64,000 nucleotides of DNA, from assembly GCA_023614405.1 (NCBI GenBank), contig JAJUPC010000040.1, forward strand, positions 1,116,001 through 1,180,000, in the 5' to 3' direction. Source of the DNA: Avena insularis (taxonomy: Eukaryota > Streptophyta > Magnoliopsida > Poales > Poaceae). Shown one piece after another: positions 1 to 11,758 of this stretch (positions within the stretch are counted from its first letter, which is position 1; every line of letters starts with the position of its first letter). The translations under genes and the position numbers were made by a program. The notes beneath the pieces were generated by a model. The model was not told where the DNA came from. It saw nothing but the letters and a program-made list of their open reading frames with translations, and ran no database searches.

Positions 1-207
1 AGGGATGCCGCCTTGCCAAACCCTGTGCATCTGATCTACACCAAGACATACCATGGAATGGGACTTGGAATAAACTTGGCCCTGCATGAAGCCACTGTCA
101 CGCCAAAGGCCATCTTGTCCAACACACATTGCAGACTCACCCTACCATGACTACGGGGGGCGTGATGAGGATGGGAACGTTGTGGTTACCCGGGCGACAG
201 GAACAAC

Positions 208-831
208 ATGCCGCCCCGTCGGAGGCACATAGAGGATATGTAAAGGGAGAATGGAGCTCTAGCTGAGAAAGTGATGATGGTAAAGGAGATAGCAGATTTT
301 GCCAGCAATGGTATGGTGGTCCAAGGACTGGAGATAGAGACCTTGCATGAAGCTGCGGATGTTCTGAAGAGTGCCCTGATAGGCAGGGATGCAACCATAG
401 CTCAGCTTAATGGAACAGTGCAGGAAAACAACCAGGCCATACAACAGCTGCAAGGGACCGTCCAGGAAAGGGATCAAACTATTGAAGAGATGACAGCCCA
501 GATTGCCGCTCTCCAAGCACAGCTGAATCCACCCTCTGATGATGACAATGGATATGATGGCAACAATGATGATGATGATGATGATGACAGTGGGAACGAT
601 GATGATGATGAGGACGAGGATGATGGTGATGGAGACGATGATGGTGGAGGAGATGAAGTTGTTGCAGCCGCAGCAGAGAATGAAGAAGAAGAGGAGGATC
701 CAGAACAAGTGGAGTTCGAGATTTCAAGTGATGACTCAGGAGAGATGTATACTCCGCCGCCATGGTTGGTTCATGGACAGAAACGCCAACGCATGAGTGC
801 GAGGACCTACCGCAACCTCTTCAAGAAGTAG
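208..831 (+). pseudogene. Accessory ORF upstream of gag (coiled-coil plus acidic tract), one premature stop
   Basis: I do not recognise the protein. The likely native start is the ATG at 208 (MPPRRRH), followed in the same frame by a TAA at 241-243, after which the frame stays open to 831. The N-terminal half looks helical and coiled-coil-like, with two near-repeats (QLNGTVQENN and QLQGTVQERD). The middle is a long Asp/Glu run encoded by a GAT/GAC microsatellite (about 535-700). The C-terminus is basic and ends in FKK. It lies about 620 bp upstream of gag in the same orientation. Extra ORFs upstream of gag are known in some plant Gypsy lineages, but no function is established for this one. 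It could instead be captured host sequence. Frame conservation around a single stop suggests it was coding until recently. Confidence 0.6.
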
Positions 832-1449
832 ATAGAAGTCCACCAATTAGTCTTCCTTAGGAAAAATCGTTAGGATTAGTCTCGATCGATGTAATACTTA
901 ATTACTGTTAGTTTAAGAGTGTTTAGTTGCTCCTATGTGTACTCCAATATCCCAGGATTATTTGTGCGAATTTTATGGAAGAGTTATGGCAAGTTTGGTT
1001 AATATCTGAGTTATTCCTGTTGCAGTTTTCTGCTGTCACAGCTGTACTGCACGAATTTTCATATTTTATTGGTAACTGGGAAAAATCTGAACAAAACAGG
1101 GTTGGTATGAAACTCTCTGTTCTGTATACACAAAAATCATCAAAAATTCCTGACGAGTTTAAGTCAGGTAGAAAAATTCGTGAACACTGCTGGACTGTTC
1201 TGGCAGATTCCTGTTTTAATGCTTTGTTGACCTTTTGTGTAGATAACTTTTGCCAACTCTTCTAAAAACTATTTCAGTAGACGTATACTACTAGGATAAC
1301 CCCTGGGATGTTGCTGGATCATTTGCTTGCTGATGTGTTGCTTGCTTGAGATTGTCTATGATTGTTTTGTTGTTGTTTGGTCATAATGCATGGGTAGAAT
1401 CCTGTTTTCGTAATCGATTCTTTCTAAAATTACCTGTGCTGAACCGCAG
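832..1449 (+). other. Spacer between accessory ORF and gag, no supported gene
   Basis: About 620 bases of moderately AT-rich sequence inside the Tekay-type element. A 112-codon open frame at 927-1265 has no recognisable domain and no repeat or composition support. I see no promoter or RNA gene here. Confidence 0.5.
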
Positions 1450-4400
1450 ATGCCTCCCCTCCGTCAACCCACTGAGTTGGAGCAGCTCATGGCAGCTCAG
1501 ACATAGCTGACCCAAGTTATGACCCAGTTCATGGAAGCTCAGAACAACAACAATGGGAACAACCAGCCTCAGGGAGATGCTCTTACTAGGTTCCTGAGGT
1601 TAAGGCCAGCGAAGTTCTCTACTGCAACGGAGTCGATAGTTGCTATCGACTGGTTGCGTTCAGTCAACAAAGATCTGGTAACTGTTGGGTGCACAGATGC
1701 TGAGAAGGTGAGATTTCCCGCTCACCTACTAGAGGGACCAGCCGCTTCGTGGTGGGACACTTTTCAGATCACCCATCCTCTGGACACTGTGACTTGGGCA
1801 ATGTTTGAGGAAGGTTTCAGGACCAACCACGTATCTTCAGGAGTTCTGAGCCTGAAGAGGAAGGAATTTCGCAACTTGCGCCAAACCAACCACACCGTGG
1901 CTGAGTATATTGAGGAGTTCAACAACCTGTCTCGTTATGCACCTGAGGATGTTGACACTGATGCCAAAAGGAGGGAGAGATTCCTGGATGGCCTCAGTGA
2001 TGAGCTTTCAGTGCAGCTGTTGGTGGTCTATTTCCCCACTTTCCAGGAGCTTATGGACAAGGCCAGAATCTTAGAAGGGAAGCACAAGCAGGTGGAAAGC
2101 CGCAAGAGGAAGAGCAACAATCACCACTCTAGTTCTCACCACAAGACTCACACTTCTTATGATGGATACTCTAAGCATGGAGGGAGTGACCATGGGCACC
2201 ATGGAAGCCATGACCGCCAAAACCATGGAGGCGATGGACATCGCCATGATAGCCACAAGAGCAACCGCCACAGCCACAAGGGAGGACACACCCACCATTC
2301 TGGAGGACACAGTGGACATGACCGCAACCGTGACCGCAGCTTTGTGAAGAAGGACCTGAGTGAGGTGACATGCTTCAAGTGTGGCCAGAAGGGACATTAT
2401 GCAGACAACTGTCCGGAGAAGAAGGGACTGAAGCCAAGCAACAACCAGAAGGCCACAGTGAAGCACATGAATGTGGAGGAGATCCCAGATGAGCCTAATC
2501 TTGTGATTGGTAAGTTTCCAATCAACACTCACCCTGCACTTATACTTTTCGATACTGGTGCATCGCATTCATTCATATCAAGGGCATTTGTGGATAAGTA
2601 TAAGTTACCTACGGAGTCTCTGAAAGGGTCTATTAGAGTGAGTTCACCTGGAAGGGATATGATATCTAGCGCGGGATGCCGCGACTTAACTGTGAGGATT
2701 GGAGCACATAATTTCATTGCACATATGGTAGTTTTGGAATCACAAGGTTTAGATATAATTCTGGGTATGGATTGGATGTCTATGCATGGGGGACACATAG
2801 ATTGTGCACAGCGAGCAGTTTCACTCAAAACCCCGGATGGTAAGAGGATTAGGTTCAAGTCGGCTGTGCGACCGAGAAGGTGTAAGCTGAATTCTCTTAA
2901 GGGGGTTAGCATGGATACTGTGCCTGTGATTAAGGAGTACCCCGACGTGTTTCCGGAAGAGCTGCCAGGGATGCCACCTGACAGAGATGTGGAGTTTCTC
3001 ATCGATCTGATGCCGGGAACACGACCTATAGCAAAGATACCATACAAGATGGATGTGGATGAGCTGAAGGAATTGAAGAAACAGCTAAAGGAACAGTTGG
3101 ACAAGGGATTCATTCAGCCTAGTTCGTCGTCATGGGGTGCACATGTTCTATTTGTGGAGAAGAAATACAGCAGCAAGAGGTTAGTGGTGGACTATCGCTC
3201 GCTGAATGAAGTGACCATCAAGAACAAATACCCCCTGCCGAACATAAATGATTTGTTCGATCAATTGGAAGGAGCAAAGGTGTTTAGCAAAATTGATCTG
3301 CGATCGGGCTATTTCCAATTGAAGATCTGGGAGGAGGACATACCAAAAACTGATTTCACCACTAGGTATGGTTTATATGAGTATACAGTTATGTCTTTTG
3401 GACTAACGAATGCTCTGGCATATTTCATGACCATGATGAAGAAGGTATTCATGGAGTACTTGGACACGTTCGTGGTAGTGTTTATTGATGACATACTGAT
3501 ATATTCCAAGGATGATGCTGAGCATGAGAAACATCTGCGACTGATTATGGAGAAGCTGAGGGAGCACAAGCTGTATGCCAAATTCAGTAAGTGTGAATTC
3601 TGGCTTAACACAGTTGGATTTCTTGGACACGTGGTGTCAGGAGAAGGAGTCGTTGTTGATCCAAGCAAGGTGACTGCAGTAACTGAGTGGGAAGCACCCA
3701 AGAATGTGGGTGATATTCATAGTTTTCTGGGACTTGCTGGATATTATAGGAGGTTCATTGAAAATTTCTCCAAAATTACTAAGCCGATGACGGAACTTCT
3801 GAAGAAGGAGAGGAAGTTTGAATGGACGGATGCGTGTGAAGCCAGCTTTCAGGAACTAAAGCGTCGACTAGTGACCGCACCTGTTCTGTGTTTACCAGAT
3901 CTTCAGAAGGATTTCCAAGTGTACTGTGATGCTTCTCGACAGGGACTTGGGAGTGTGCTGATGCAAGATGGGAGAGTGGTGTCATATGCCTCGCGGCAAC
4001 TTAAACACCATGAGAGGAATTATCCCACACATGACTTGGAATTAGCATCGGTTGTGCATGCGCTCAAAGTATGGAGGCACTACCTAATGGGGAAACATTG
4101 TGATGTGTACACCGACCACAAGAGCTTGAAATACATATTTACACAGAAGGAACTGAACATGAGGCAAAGGAGATGGTTGGAACTTATCAAGGATTATGAT
4201 ATGAATCTGCAATACCACACAGGAAAATCCAATGTAGTAGCAGATGCTCTGAGCCGGAAGGTCTATGCCAATGGATTGACTGTTGGGGAATTGCCCGAGG
4301 ATTTGTGCCAGCAGTTCAAGGACCTTAGACTGGAGGTAGTGTCAGAAGGATATTTGGTAGCAATGGAAGTCCAACCAACGCTACAGGACAGGATCAGGAA

Positions 4401-5856
4401 GGCTCAAGTAGGATACAAGGAGATGGAAGAAATAAAGGAAAAGATGAAGGAGGATCAAGCAAAAGAATTCCGCGAGGATGAGCAAGGAACCTTGTGGTAT
4501 GGAGATCGTTTGTGCGTTCCCAACGATCCGGAGATAAGGAAGTTGATTCTATGGGAAGCTCATGACTCGCCGTATTCCATACATTCGGGCAATACGAAGA
4601 TGTATATGGACCTAAAGGACAGATTCTGGTGGAACAACATGAAGGGAGACATCGCCGAGCACATTGCCTTATGTGATGTATGTAGCCGAGTGAAGGCAGA
4701 ACACCAGAAGCCAGCAGGACTACTACAACCATTGCCCGTGCCGGATTGGAAGTGGGATAGAGTGGGAATGGATTTTATCACAGGATTGCCCAGGACCAGG
4801 TCGGGATACGACTCCATTTGGGTAGTGGTCGACCATTTGACCAAGGTAGCCCACTTTATACCGGTGAAGACGACCTACACAAGTGCAAAGTTGGCCAAGA
4901 TTTATATGGATAGAATTGTGTTCCTACATGGAGTTCCCAAGAGCATTGTATCTGATAGAGGCACCCAATTTACATCGCACTTTTGGCGTCAGCTGCACGA
5001 GTCATTGGGGACTAGGTTGGAGTTTAGCACGGCATTCCACCCCCAGACTGATGGACAGACCAAGAGGGTAAATCAGATTTTGGACGATATGCTGAGAGCT
5101 TGCACTTTGGCTCATGGTTCTTGTTGGGATGAGAATTTGCCGTATGCTGAGTTTTCCTACAACAACAGCTATCAAACCAGCATCAAGACATCGCCGTTCG
5201 ATGTGCTATATGGGAAAAGATGCCGGACACCATTGCTATGGGATGGAGTAGGAGAACGTCAGCTGTTTGGACCGGATTTGATCAAGGACGCTGAGGAGAA
5301 GGTCGCCCTGATCAGGGACAGACTGAAGGTAGCACAATCAAGGCAGAAGAGCTACACTGACGCCAAGCGCAAGGAAGTGGTGTATGAGATAGGTGATAGA
5401 GCATACCTCAGAGTGTCGCCACTACGTGGAATTAAGAGGTTTGGAATCAAGGGTAAGCTGGCACCTCGGTTTATTGGACCATATCGGGTCTTAGCACGCA
5501 AAGGAGAGGTTGCTTATCAGTTGGAGTTGCCAGAGGCTCTGTCTGCCGACCATAATGTGTTCCACGTGTCCCAGCTAAAGAAGTGCCAGCCGGAGATGGT
5601 GGATACATCATTGAGAGACACGGTGCCACTAGAGGAGGTTCAGCTTGAGAATGACTTGACCTATGAGGAGAAGCCGGTCAAGATACTGGAGACAGCGGAG
5701 AGGATTACCCGTACCAAGACGATCAGGTTTTTCAAGGTGCAATGGAGCCATCACACCGAATAGGAAGCCACTTGGGAGCGTGAGGATGACATCCGAGAGG
5801 ACCACCCACACCTATTTGCTAGCCACGCCGAATCTCGGGGACGAGATTCATCTTAA
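1450..5856 (+). pseudogene. Gag-pol polyprotein of Tekay-type Gypsy element, inactivated
   Basis: Near full-length gag-pol. The native start is probably the ATG at 1450, but an in-frame TAG lies at 1504-1506; the long open frame then runs from the ATG at 1519 to a TAG at 5761-5763, and the same frame continues to TAA at 5854. Residue numbers below count from 1519. Gag has a His/Ser/Gly-rich segment (about 200-275) and a CCHC zinc knuckle ([14 protein letters not shown], 285-298). Protease shows FDTGAS with Asp 345. Reverse transcriptase shows FIDDILIYS (Asp 657 and 658). RNase H begins near YCDAS (Asp 804). Integrase has the HHCC region and DRGTQFTS, but the catalytic Glu position reads Lys (TDGQTKRV, residue 1182). 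The tail ([15 protein letters not shown], then WEREDD after the stop) is the chromodomain-like motif of Tekay pol. Two stops plus the lost Glu argue that it cannot transpose by itself. Confidence 0.92.
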
Positions 5857-5861
5857 GAGGG
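5854..5861 (+). promoter_or_regulatory. Polypurine tract of the Tekay-type element
   Basis: A purine run (TAAGAGGG core) sits between the end of pol and the TG that opens the 3' LTR at 5869. Its place matches the plus-strand primer of plant Gypsy elements, which in this group follows a CGGGGACGAGATTC-like block, present here at 5836. Confidence 0.6.
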
Positions 5862-5868
5862 TTAGTCT

Positions 5869-8800
5869 TGTCATATCCCAAATTTTAGATTTAGTACTGC
5901 ATAACATTCATGGCATTGCATCATGATCATCCATGCAAAATTTCGGTTTGAAAAGGTTTTGATAAAACAAACCACTTGCATTTGTGTTTTGACACCTACA
6001 CATGACCACTTGGTTTTAACATGCTACTGTGAGAACATTATATTTTGGGTATATGGAAGGCACTGGTGCATATAGGGTTCCGCCACGAACCCGTAGCACT
6101 TTGAATCGCCTCAATCGGAGCTTCGTAGCAAAAGATATGGCAAACTGAATTTCTGCTTATTTCTTGGACAGTTCAGACAGTTTCTGTCAAAATTCAGATA
6201 AGCAATTCGTCTGAGAAAAAGAAAAAAAAGAAAAAAAAAAGACAGTGCGGTAGCCAGCGGCCCAGCCACCAGCAGCCCGCGCTCTGTCCGCCGCCGCCCA
6301 GCCTCGACCAGCAGCAGGTGGGCCCCACTGTCAGCGCCGCCCTGCCGCCGGACAGCGACGCCGTCGCCGCCCGATTTTGCGGCCCGTTTCGCGAGGACTC
6401 ACTGAGCCGCCCCATAAACCTCCTAGCCGCGACCTTTCCCCCTCTTGAACCCTAGCTCGCCCCGAGCTCGCCGCCGCCGACATCGCCGTCTCGCCGCCGC
6501 CGACTTCGTGGACGAGGTGATACGCCGCCACCCCACGCCCTCTCTCCTCCCTCGTGAGCTCCCCCGCCGCTGACTGACTCGCCCCACCTCATTTTCCCCC
6601 TCTGCAGAGCCCGCCGCCGCCAGGGATTCCTCGCCGGAGCGCGACGCCGCCGCCCGCGCTCCAGCCGCCGATCGCCGTCGCCCCCGACCGCCTCGCCCGT
6701 CACCGCCACGCCGACGAGCTCCGCCGTCACCTCCCATGTCGTCAGACGCCTCTAACGCCACCCGCTAACGCCACCTGGCGGTGAGCTCGCCACCTTGCTT
6801 CCCAGCAGCTTGATCTCGATCCAACGGTCCAGATGGACTGTGGAAAGATCAGCACTAGCCGCTGACCGGTCAACCGCCACGCCAGCGTGCCACGTGGGCG
6901 TAGTCAAACGGTCAGATTTGATCGATTAATTTTTAATTCGATTTAATTGGCAGAAAATAACTAAAACTTGTAAAATTCATATCTTTAGATCTACTGGGCC
7001 AAAAATTGCAAATAAAATATGTATGGATTCAGTGTCTCACGTAGAATATTGCTGTAAAGTTGCTTTATACTTTTACAGCAAGGTTTTTTCCTGGTTAATT
7101 AAATGATTTAATTCCCTTTTTAGAGTAATTAATTCATAGAATAAGTTTTGTAACTCCAAAAATTTCAAATGAGATGTCCCTGGATTCAGTAGAACAAGGA
7201 GAATCTTACAGTGAATTAAAAAGTTAGGCTTACAGTATTGGAATTTGCAGAATCTATTTAAAGGCTTACTGTAGTATTTTAATTACTCAGGAAATTATAT
7301 AAATCCTTTTTGAGAAATTCCAACTGGTACTGATTCTATTATGAGTTGCCTACGCTGTGGAAATTTTCCAAGATTTTACAAACAGTATGTTAGCAGTGGC
7401 TAATTATTTAGTTTCTAGCTCTATTATTTGAGCATTATAAATTGCATGCTTTGTTTTCTTTGTACTCAAAATAATTTCCATGCATGCATACAATAGGTAT
7501 ACTGAATAAGATTATGTGATGCTACTGTAGCATTATTCAACTTGTCATGCATGCATCTTGCATCGTCTTTGTTTGCATATGGTTGTGGATGGTTTGTTTA
7601 TGATTGCAATTGTATCGTGTAGATTGTGACGAGTGCAACGTTTGCTCGTGTGTGGATTGTTCTTCCGACCGCTACAGCCAAGGAAAGTAGATGCTACTTT
7701 GTTCATGATGTTGTTCTACTATTTTTAATGCATTGTCGTGTATTTTGTAGATGCATGTGTAGAATATTACTATCGCTATGCTATGTTCTATTATGTGGTA
7801 GGGCTTTCCTGTAGATGAACCACCGTTGGTAGATGTGCTTAGCCATGCTATGATGAACGAGGGCTGGGTTACATCACTGAAAGTTATTTTTAAATGTGTT
7901 GGTTTGTGAAAACTAAAACAACTTAATCAATGAATCTCCTAGGTGTGATGGGATTGATAATTTTTGGTGGTATCATTGCGGAAAGGCACCCAGATATCAA
8001 GAGAAAATAATTGGCTTCTTTATTTTGTAGCTTACGTGTATAACCATGTGCTAATAATGAAATGGATGGTTGGTTGGACTCAGTAGGTTGTGGTAACTCG
8101 AACCCACGTATCCAGAGATGTAGAATTTTGGTAGGTTGGACCGGTGCGTGTCGGGTTTGGAGAGCTACTTCCCGAATGGTCTCTTCTTGGACTTCTCCCT
8201 ATCATCACCCAAAATGAGAGTGATGGTACGAGCTGGGCTGGCCAAGTCACATGGGTAAAGTGTACTAACCCCTGCAGGGTGTATAATCTAATCGATTAGC
8301 TGTGTCCCCGGTTATGGACGTCTGAGTTGCTTGATGTCGATTCCATGACATGTTTCTCGCTCATTCTAATTTCATAATTGCTTTAATGTTGATGGGTTAA
8401 CTTAATTGGGATCTTTTCAAAGAAAATCAAAAACTATTTATGAAAGTAGGACAAAGGTATTTACAAATGCAAGCTAGCCACAACTCCACTTGCCAAATAT
8501 GCATGTAGATGTTAGCTCTATTGTCTCCTTTAATAGCTCTACTTGTCATACATTCCATGTATTGACCCTTCGGGGATGCTACGTTTCATGTTGCAGGATA
8601 TTCCGATTCTGAGTAATCGATTTAGGACATGGTACTCCACTCGGCACTTGTTCACTTGTGGGCAATTTGAAGAATGGAGGATTTACTATATTTATGTTGT
8701 TACTTGAATAATTTGAGCTAGCTTTGAGCTAAGCTTTTATTGTAATAATGATACTCTAGATCTTTGTTATTTGTGATACACGGATATTTTGCTATGTTAT

Positions 8801-8889
8801 TCATCTTATTCTATTGTGGGCCAATGAACCGATCCAGGGATTGACATGTCACATAGAAGGTACGGTCTTTTCAGAACCGTAGTGTTACA
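5869..8889 (+). repeat. 3' LTR of Tekay-type element (about 3.0 kb)
   Basis: Begins TGTCATATCCCAAATTTTAG just after the polypurine tract and ends GTGTTACA, with the canonical TG...CA ends. The start resembles those of the two solo LTRs at 33522-36550 and 37199-41265 (TGT, then A or C, then an ATCCC block). Inside lies a strongly GC-rich island (about 6240-6800) preceded by an A-rich run at 6218, then AT-rich sequence. The segment near 8300 (GTGTCCCCGGTTATGGAC) is shared with the solo LTR at about 40505, which supports one extended LTR family. ORFs in the GC-rich island are composition artefacts. The 5' partner LTR is outside the window. Confidence 0.8.
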
Positions 8890-9992
8890 CCCCCGTGGGT
8901 CGCCTTTTTAGGTTTTGCAAAAAATAAAAGAAAATGATAAACACTTCCAAAAATATAATCCTTTCATATTTAGGTAGGTAATGTGGTATAGTTTGTAGAA
9001 AAATTAACAAACAATAATTTCGACTTTATCTGCAAAAAAAAGTCATGTCACGGTAAAATGGCCGTAACTTTTGCATACGATATCGAAAAAAATCGTATAA
9101 TATACCAAAATGACAAGAACGAGATTCCACACCCGCTCGCAACGACCTACGGTCGTTTAGCGATTATTTAGATTTTTAAAATTTGAAAAGAGTAAAATTT
9201 ATGGTCAAAATATTGTTTTTTCCTACAGAAAAAAAATAGGGCAACTTACCCGTAGCGCACCACCATCTAGTGTGCTACGAGTAAGTTGGGCGGGATTCAA
9301 ATTTTGAATCCCTACCCCGCCCACCTACCCCTCTTCTCTTCCCTCCCTCTTCTCCTTTTCATTCTCCTCCCTCCTCCTTTCATTGTCCTCCCTTCTCCTT
9401 TTCTTTCTCTCTTCTCCTTCCCCTTCTCCTCTCTCTGGACTCCTCCTTTCCTTGCAGTGACGACGACCTCTTTCTCCTTGCGGCCTCCTCCTTGCAGTCA
9501 CGACGAGCGGCGACGACGAGCGACGACGACCTCCTTCTCCTTGCGGCCTCCTCCTTGCATTCACGACGAGCGGCGATGACGACCTCCTTCTCCTTGCAGC
9601 GACCTCCTCCCTTCTCCAGCCACAACTCCTTCTCCCTCTCTTCCTCGATGCCGGCGAAGACTAGCACGGCCACGGCCTGCCGCACCTCCCTGCGGTGGTC
9701 ACGGCCACCATGCTCCAGCGACGGCGGCGATGCGGACCCGATTGATTTTGCAATTCAAAACGAGGATTTTTTTGCATTTTTTTGTTTTTCGAAAAAAAAC
9801 ATCCGTGGCGCACCTGTACCCCTACCCGTGGCGCACCTGGTAGTGTGCTACGCCTATCCCCATATAACCGTAGCGCCCAGGGTAATGCGCCACGGGCACT
9901 TTTTAGCCGCAGCGTACGCTTAGTGGCGCATCACTAGTGCGCCACGGATGGGCTTTTTAGGTGCACCACGAACAACCCTTTTCTTAGTAGTG
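8890..9992. mobile_element. CACTA transposon, one terminal fragment
   Basis: The right end reads TTCTTAGTAGTG at 9981-9992, that is CACTACTAAGAA on the opposite strand, the standard CACTA terminus. Next to it are many short subterminal motifs in both orientations based on CGTGGCGCAC and GTGTGCTACG (for example 9249-9285 and 9805-9960), the pattern expected for transposase-binding repeats. The middle is a GC-rich, Ser/Pro-like coding-composition stretch with tandem repeats. The left terminus is not visible; the Tekay-type element occupies that side, so the rest of the CACTA is probably left of the window. A 3-bp flank TTG at 9993-9995 is a candidate target duplication. No transposase ORF remains. 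Confidence 0.75.
9457..9610. repeat. Imperfect tandem repeat inside CACTA end
   Basis: A GACGACCTCCTTCTCCTTGC block recurs at 9462, 9525 and 9578, with GGCCTCCTCCTTGCA and CACGACGAGCGGCG between copies. Spacing is 63 then 53 bases, so the last unit is shortened. Opposite-strand and same-strand ORFs across it are frame shadows of the repeat. Confidence 0.65.
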
Positions 9993-10377
9993 TTGCTCTC
10001 TGATGTGATTTGATTTTTTACAGCCAACAAGCCCATGTTATCATATGTCTCAAAATCCACTTGTTTTTTTGTTAGACGCTAATTCAGAGGCTCCTTACTT
10101 GGCCCTACATTTGATTGTGGAAGAGGCTTTATCGTGCAGGCGCAGGTATCTTCATCGGTGACCCGGGCATTAAAGACTAACATTTTGAAAATATATTCTT
10201 GGTGCCAGAGGTTCTGTCTATAGTTCAACAATTAAATAAATATATTGTATTAGTATGTGAGATTCATAAGAGTGGGCAGAGATTAGGTGTGTCCATTTGG
10301 CTGAAAGAATGATACCACGGTTCAGTAAACTGTGTTGAATATTGGTGTCATAGTATGAACCATGTTCTGTGCTACAG

Positions 10378-10598
10378 GGATCTAAGAAACCATACTGTTT
10401 CAGGATCGCTGCCAGACAGCATTGGAAATTTGACTCGGATGCAAACCATGTAAGTTATGCAAAAAATCAAATGTTAGGTAAATGGACAAAATAGAAACAT
10501 ATTCCTGCAATCTTGCCTCTGAATTATTACCTTCTGCCTGCAGTTTTCTCAGTGGCAACAAACTCTCAGGTTCCATACCATCAGCATGCAGACCTTAA
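10378..10598 (+). pseudogene. Leucine-rich-repeat gene fragment (two exons)
   Basis: After an acceptor (GTGCTACAG, ending 10377) there is an exon of exactly 72 nt (10378-10449) encoding DLRNHTVSGSLPDSIGNLTR and a few more residues, followed by a GTAAGT donor at 10450. A 94-bp intron ends CTGCAG at 10543, and the next exon starts in matching phase with FLSGNKLSGSIPS before a TAA at 10596. Exons of 72 nt with phase-2 introns, each one 24-residue repeat, are the known architecture of many plant LRR receptor kinases. No kinase, malectin or signal-peptide region could be found nearby. The stop and the isolation indicate a relic, either a decayed local gene or a captured fragment. Confidence 0.6.
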
Positions 10599-11758
10599 CT
10601 GCATTGTGCGCACATTGCATATCTGGCTTGTTCCTGAACTATTTACCCTAGCAGTACTCTCCTTCGTGCTAACATTTCATATTTTAATAAGCATCTTGAT
10701 AGCAATCTGTTCAGTGAAACGATGTGCCTATGTGGCAGCGCTCCTGCGAAGAGTTGGGAGGAGGAGGTGCGCAAGTTGGTGCTGCTCTAAGTTGTGCAAA
10801 CTAGGTGGCTTATTCATCGTTTCCTTGTACAGACAATGTGTAGTAGCCGTATAGAGCACGTGGCAGATAAAGCGATGTTCATGCAGCCACGATACAACCG
10901 TTCTAGAGCCTCGCTCTGAGTCCTCTTCACTCTAATCCCCATTGTTGTTACTTGCCATCATTTTTAGAGGTCAAATCCAACTTGTATTGTATATATCGGA
11001 AACCCCTTTTTACACACGGGTGCAAAAAAAATATTTTTAAAAAAATTAAAAATTTTGAAAAAAATATGATCATGTGTAGCTTCATGTCTGAGGTGCACGC
11101 AAAGTCATTTCACCGAAAATCGATATGTTTTGTGTGCTATGTAAAAAAGACAATTTTGTGTATCGTGAAGCACGTTATTTTAGCACCATTTTTTGTCTGT
11201 TTTGCACAAACCATCCAAAATGTTTATTTTTTGTGAAACGACTTTGCGGGCACCTAAAACTTGAAGTTTTACATGCACATGTTTTTTAGAATTTTTTTAG
11301 CATTTCAAATTTTGAAAAAGAAAATCAAATTCAAATAAAAGGTGCATATATTCCAGGAGCAAAAATGCCACGTCCTGTATATCAGTATATAGTACTACCT
11401 TTTATCCTGAAAAAAGAAACTAAACATCTGGAGCTAGGTGTAACTTTTGGAATAGGTTCCACAAAACGCAAATTATGTGATATATGCTAGAGAAAATATT
11501 TTCTTAGTTTAATGATAAATCGGTGCACGGGGTGAGGTGTAGGCAGGGGCTATTGAGGGGCCTGTCGTGACGGTCGTTTAGGTGAGGAGGTCGGTGTGGC
11601 TAAACAGAGGGAAGATTTGGTCCAGAAGAATTTGTGAACCCGAGCATAAGTCATCATAGTCTTCAACTCTAAGTTCTAGCCGTGGAGCGAGACATGGACA
11701 AGGTAAAATTACATTTTCACCAAATGGATGCGCACATTAATCTTGCTCTAAACTGTTA
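10599..11758. other. No supported gene; low-copy-looking DNA with AT-rich repeat
   Basis: Downstream of the LRR fossil an open frame (to 10854) contains a hydrophobic stretch but no recognised domain. From about 11020 to 11340 the sequence is very A/T-rich with poly-A runs and looks like a degenerate repeat. Nothing else can be supported. Confidence 0.4.

Larger units (their letters stand above)
1..8889 (+). mobile_element. Tekay-type Ty3/Gypsy LTR retrotransposon, 5' LTR off-window
   Basis: Partial LTR retrotransposon read on the + strand: an internal region with an accessory ORF, then gag-pol, a polypurine tract and one long LTR ending at 8889. The domain order protease, reverse transcriptase, RNase H, integrase, and a chromodomain-like tail at the very end of pol place it in the chromovirus Tekay (Del) group; this assignment is from memory of the family. 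The 5' LTR and primer binding site are not in the window. The first 147 bases are open in frame 1 up to a TGA at 148-150 and I do not recognise that peptide. The element is bounded on the right by CACTA sequence, so it probably sits inside that transposon; the target duplication cannot be checked because the left end is missing. Confidence 0.85.

Noticed and set aside
568..660. GAT-rich microsatellite as an independent feature
   Set aside because: It is the coding basis of the acidic tract in the accessory ORF and is described there.
927..1265. 112-codon forward ORF between the accessory ORF and gag
   Set aside because: No motif, low conservation signals, lies in the spacer of the element.
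2071..2568. Long reverse-strand ORFs (165, 73 and 66 codons) opposite gag
   Set aside because: They mirror the His/Ser/Gly-rich and zinc-knuckle segment of gag; Met/Val-rich composition and no domain. Shadows.
6194..6761. Arg/Gly/Ala-rich reverse ORFs in the Tekay-type 3' LTR
   Set aside because: Produced by the GC-rich CGCCGCC-type island in the LTR.
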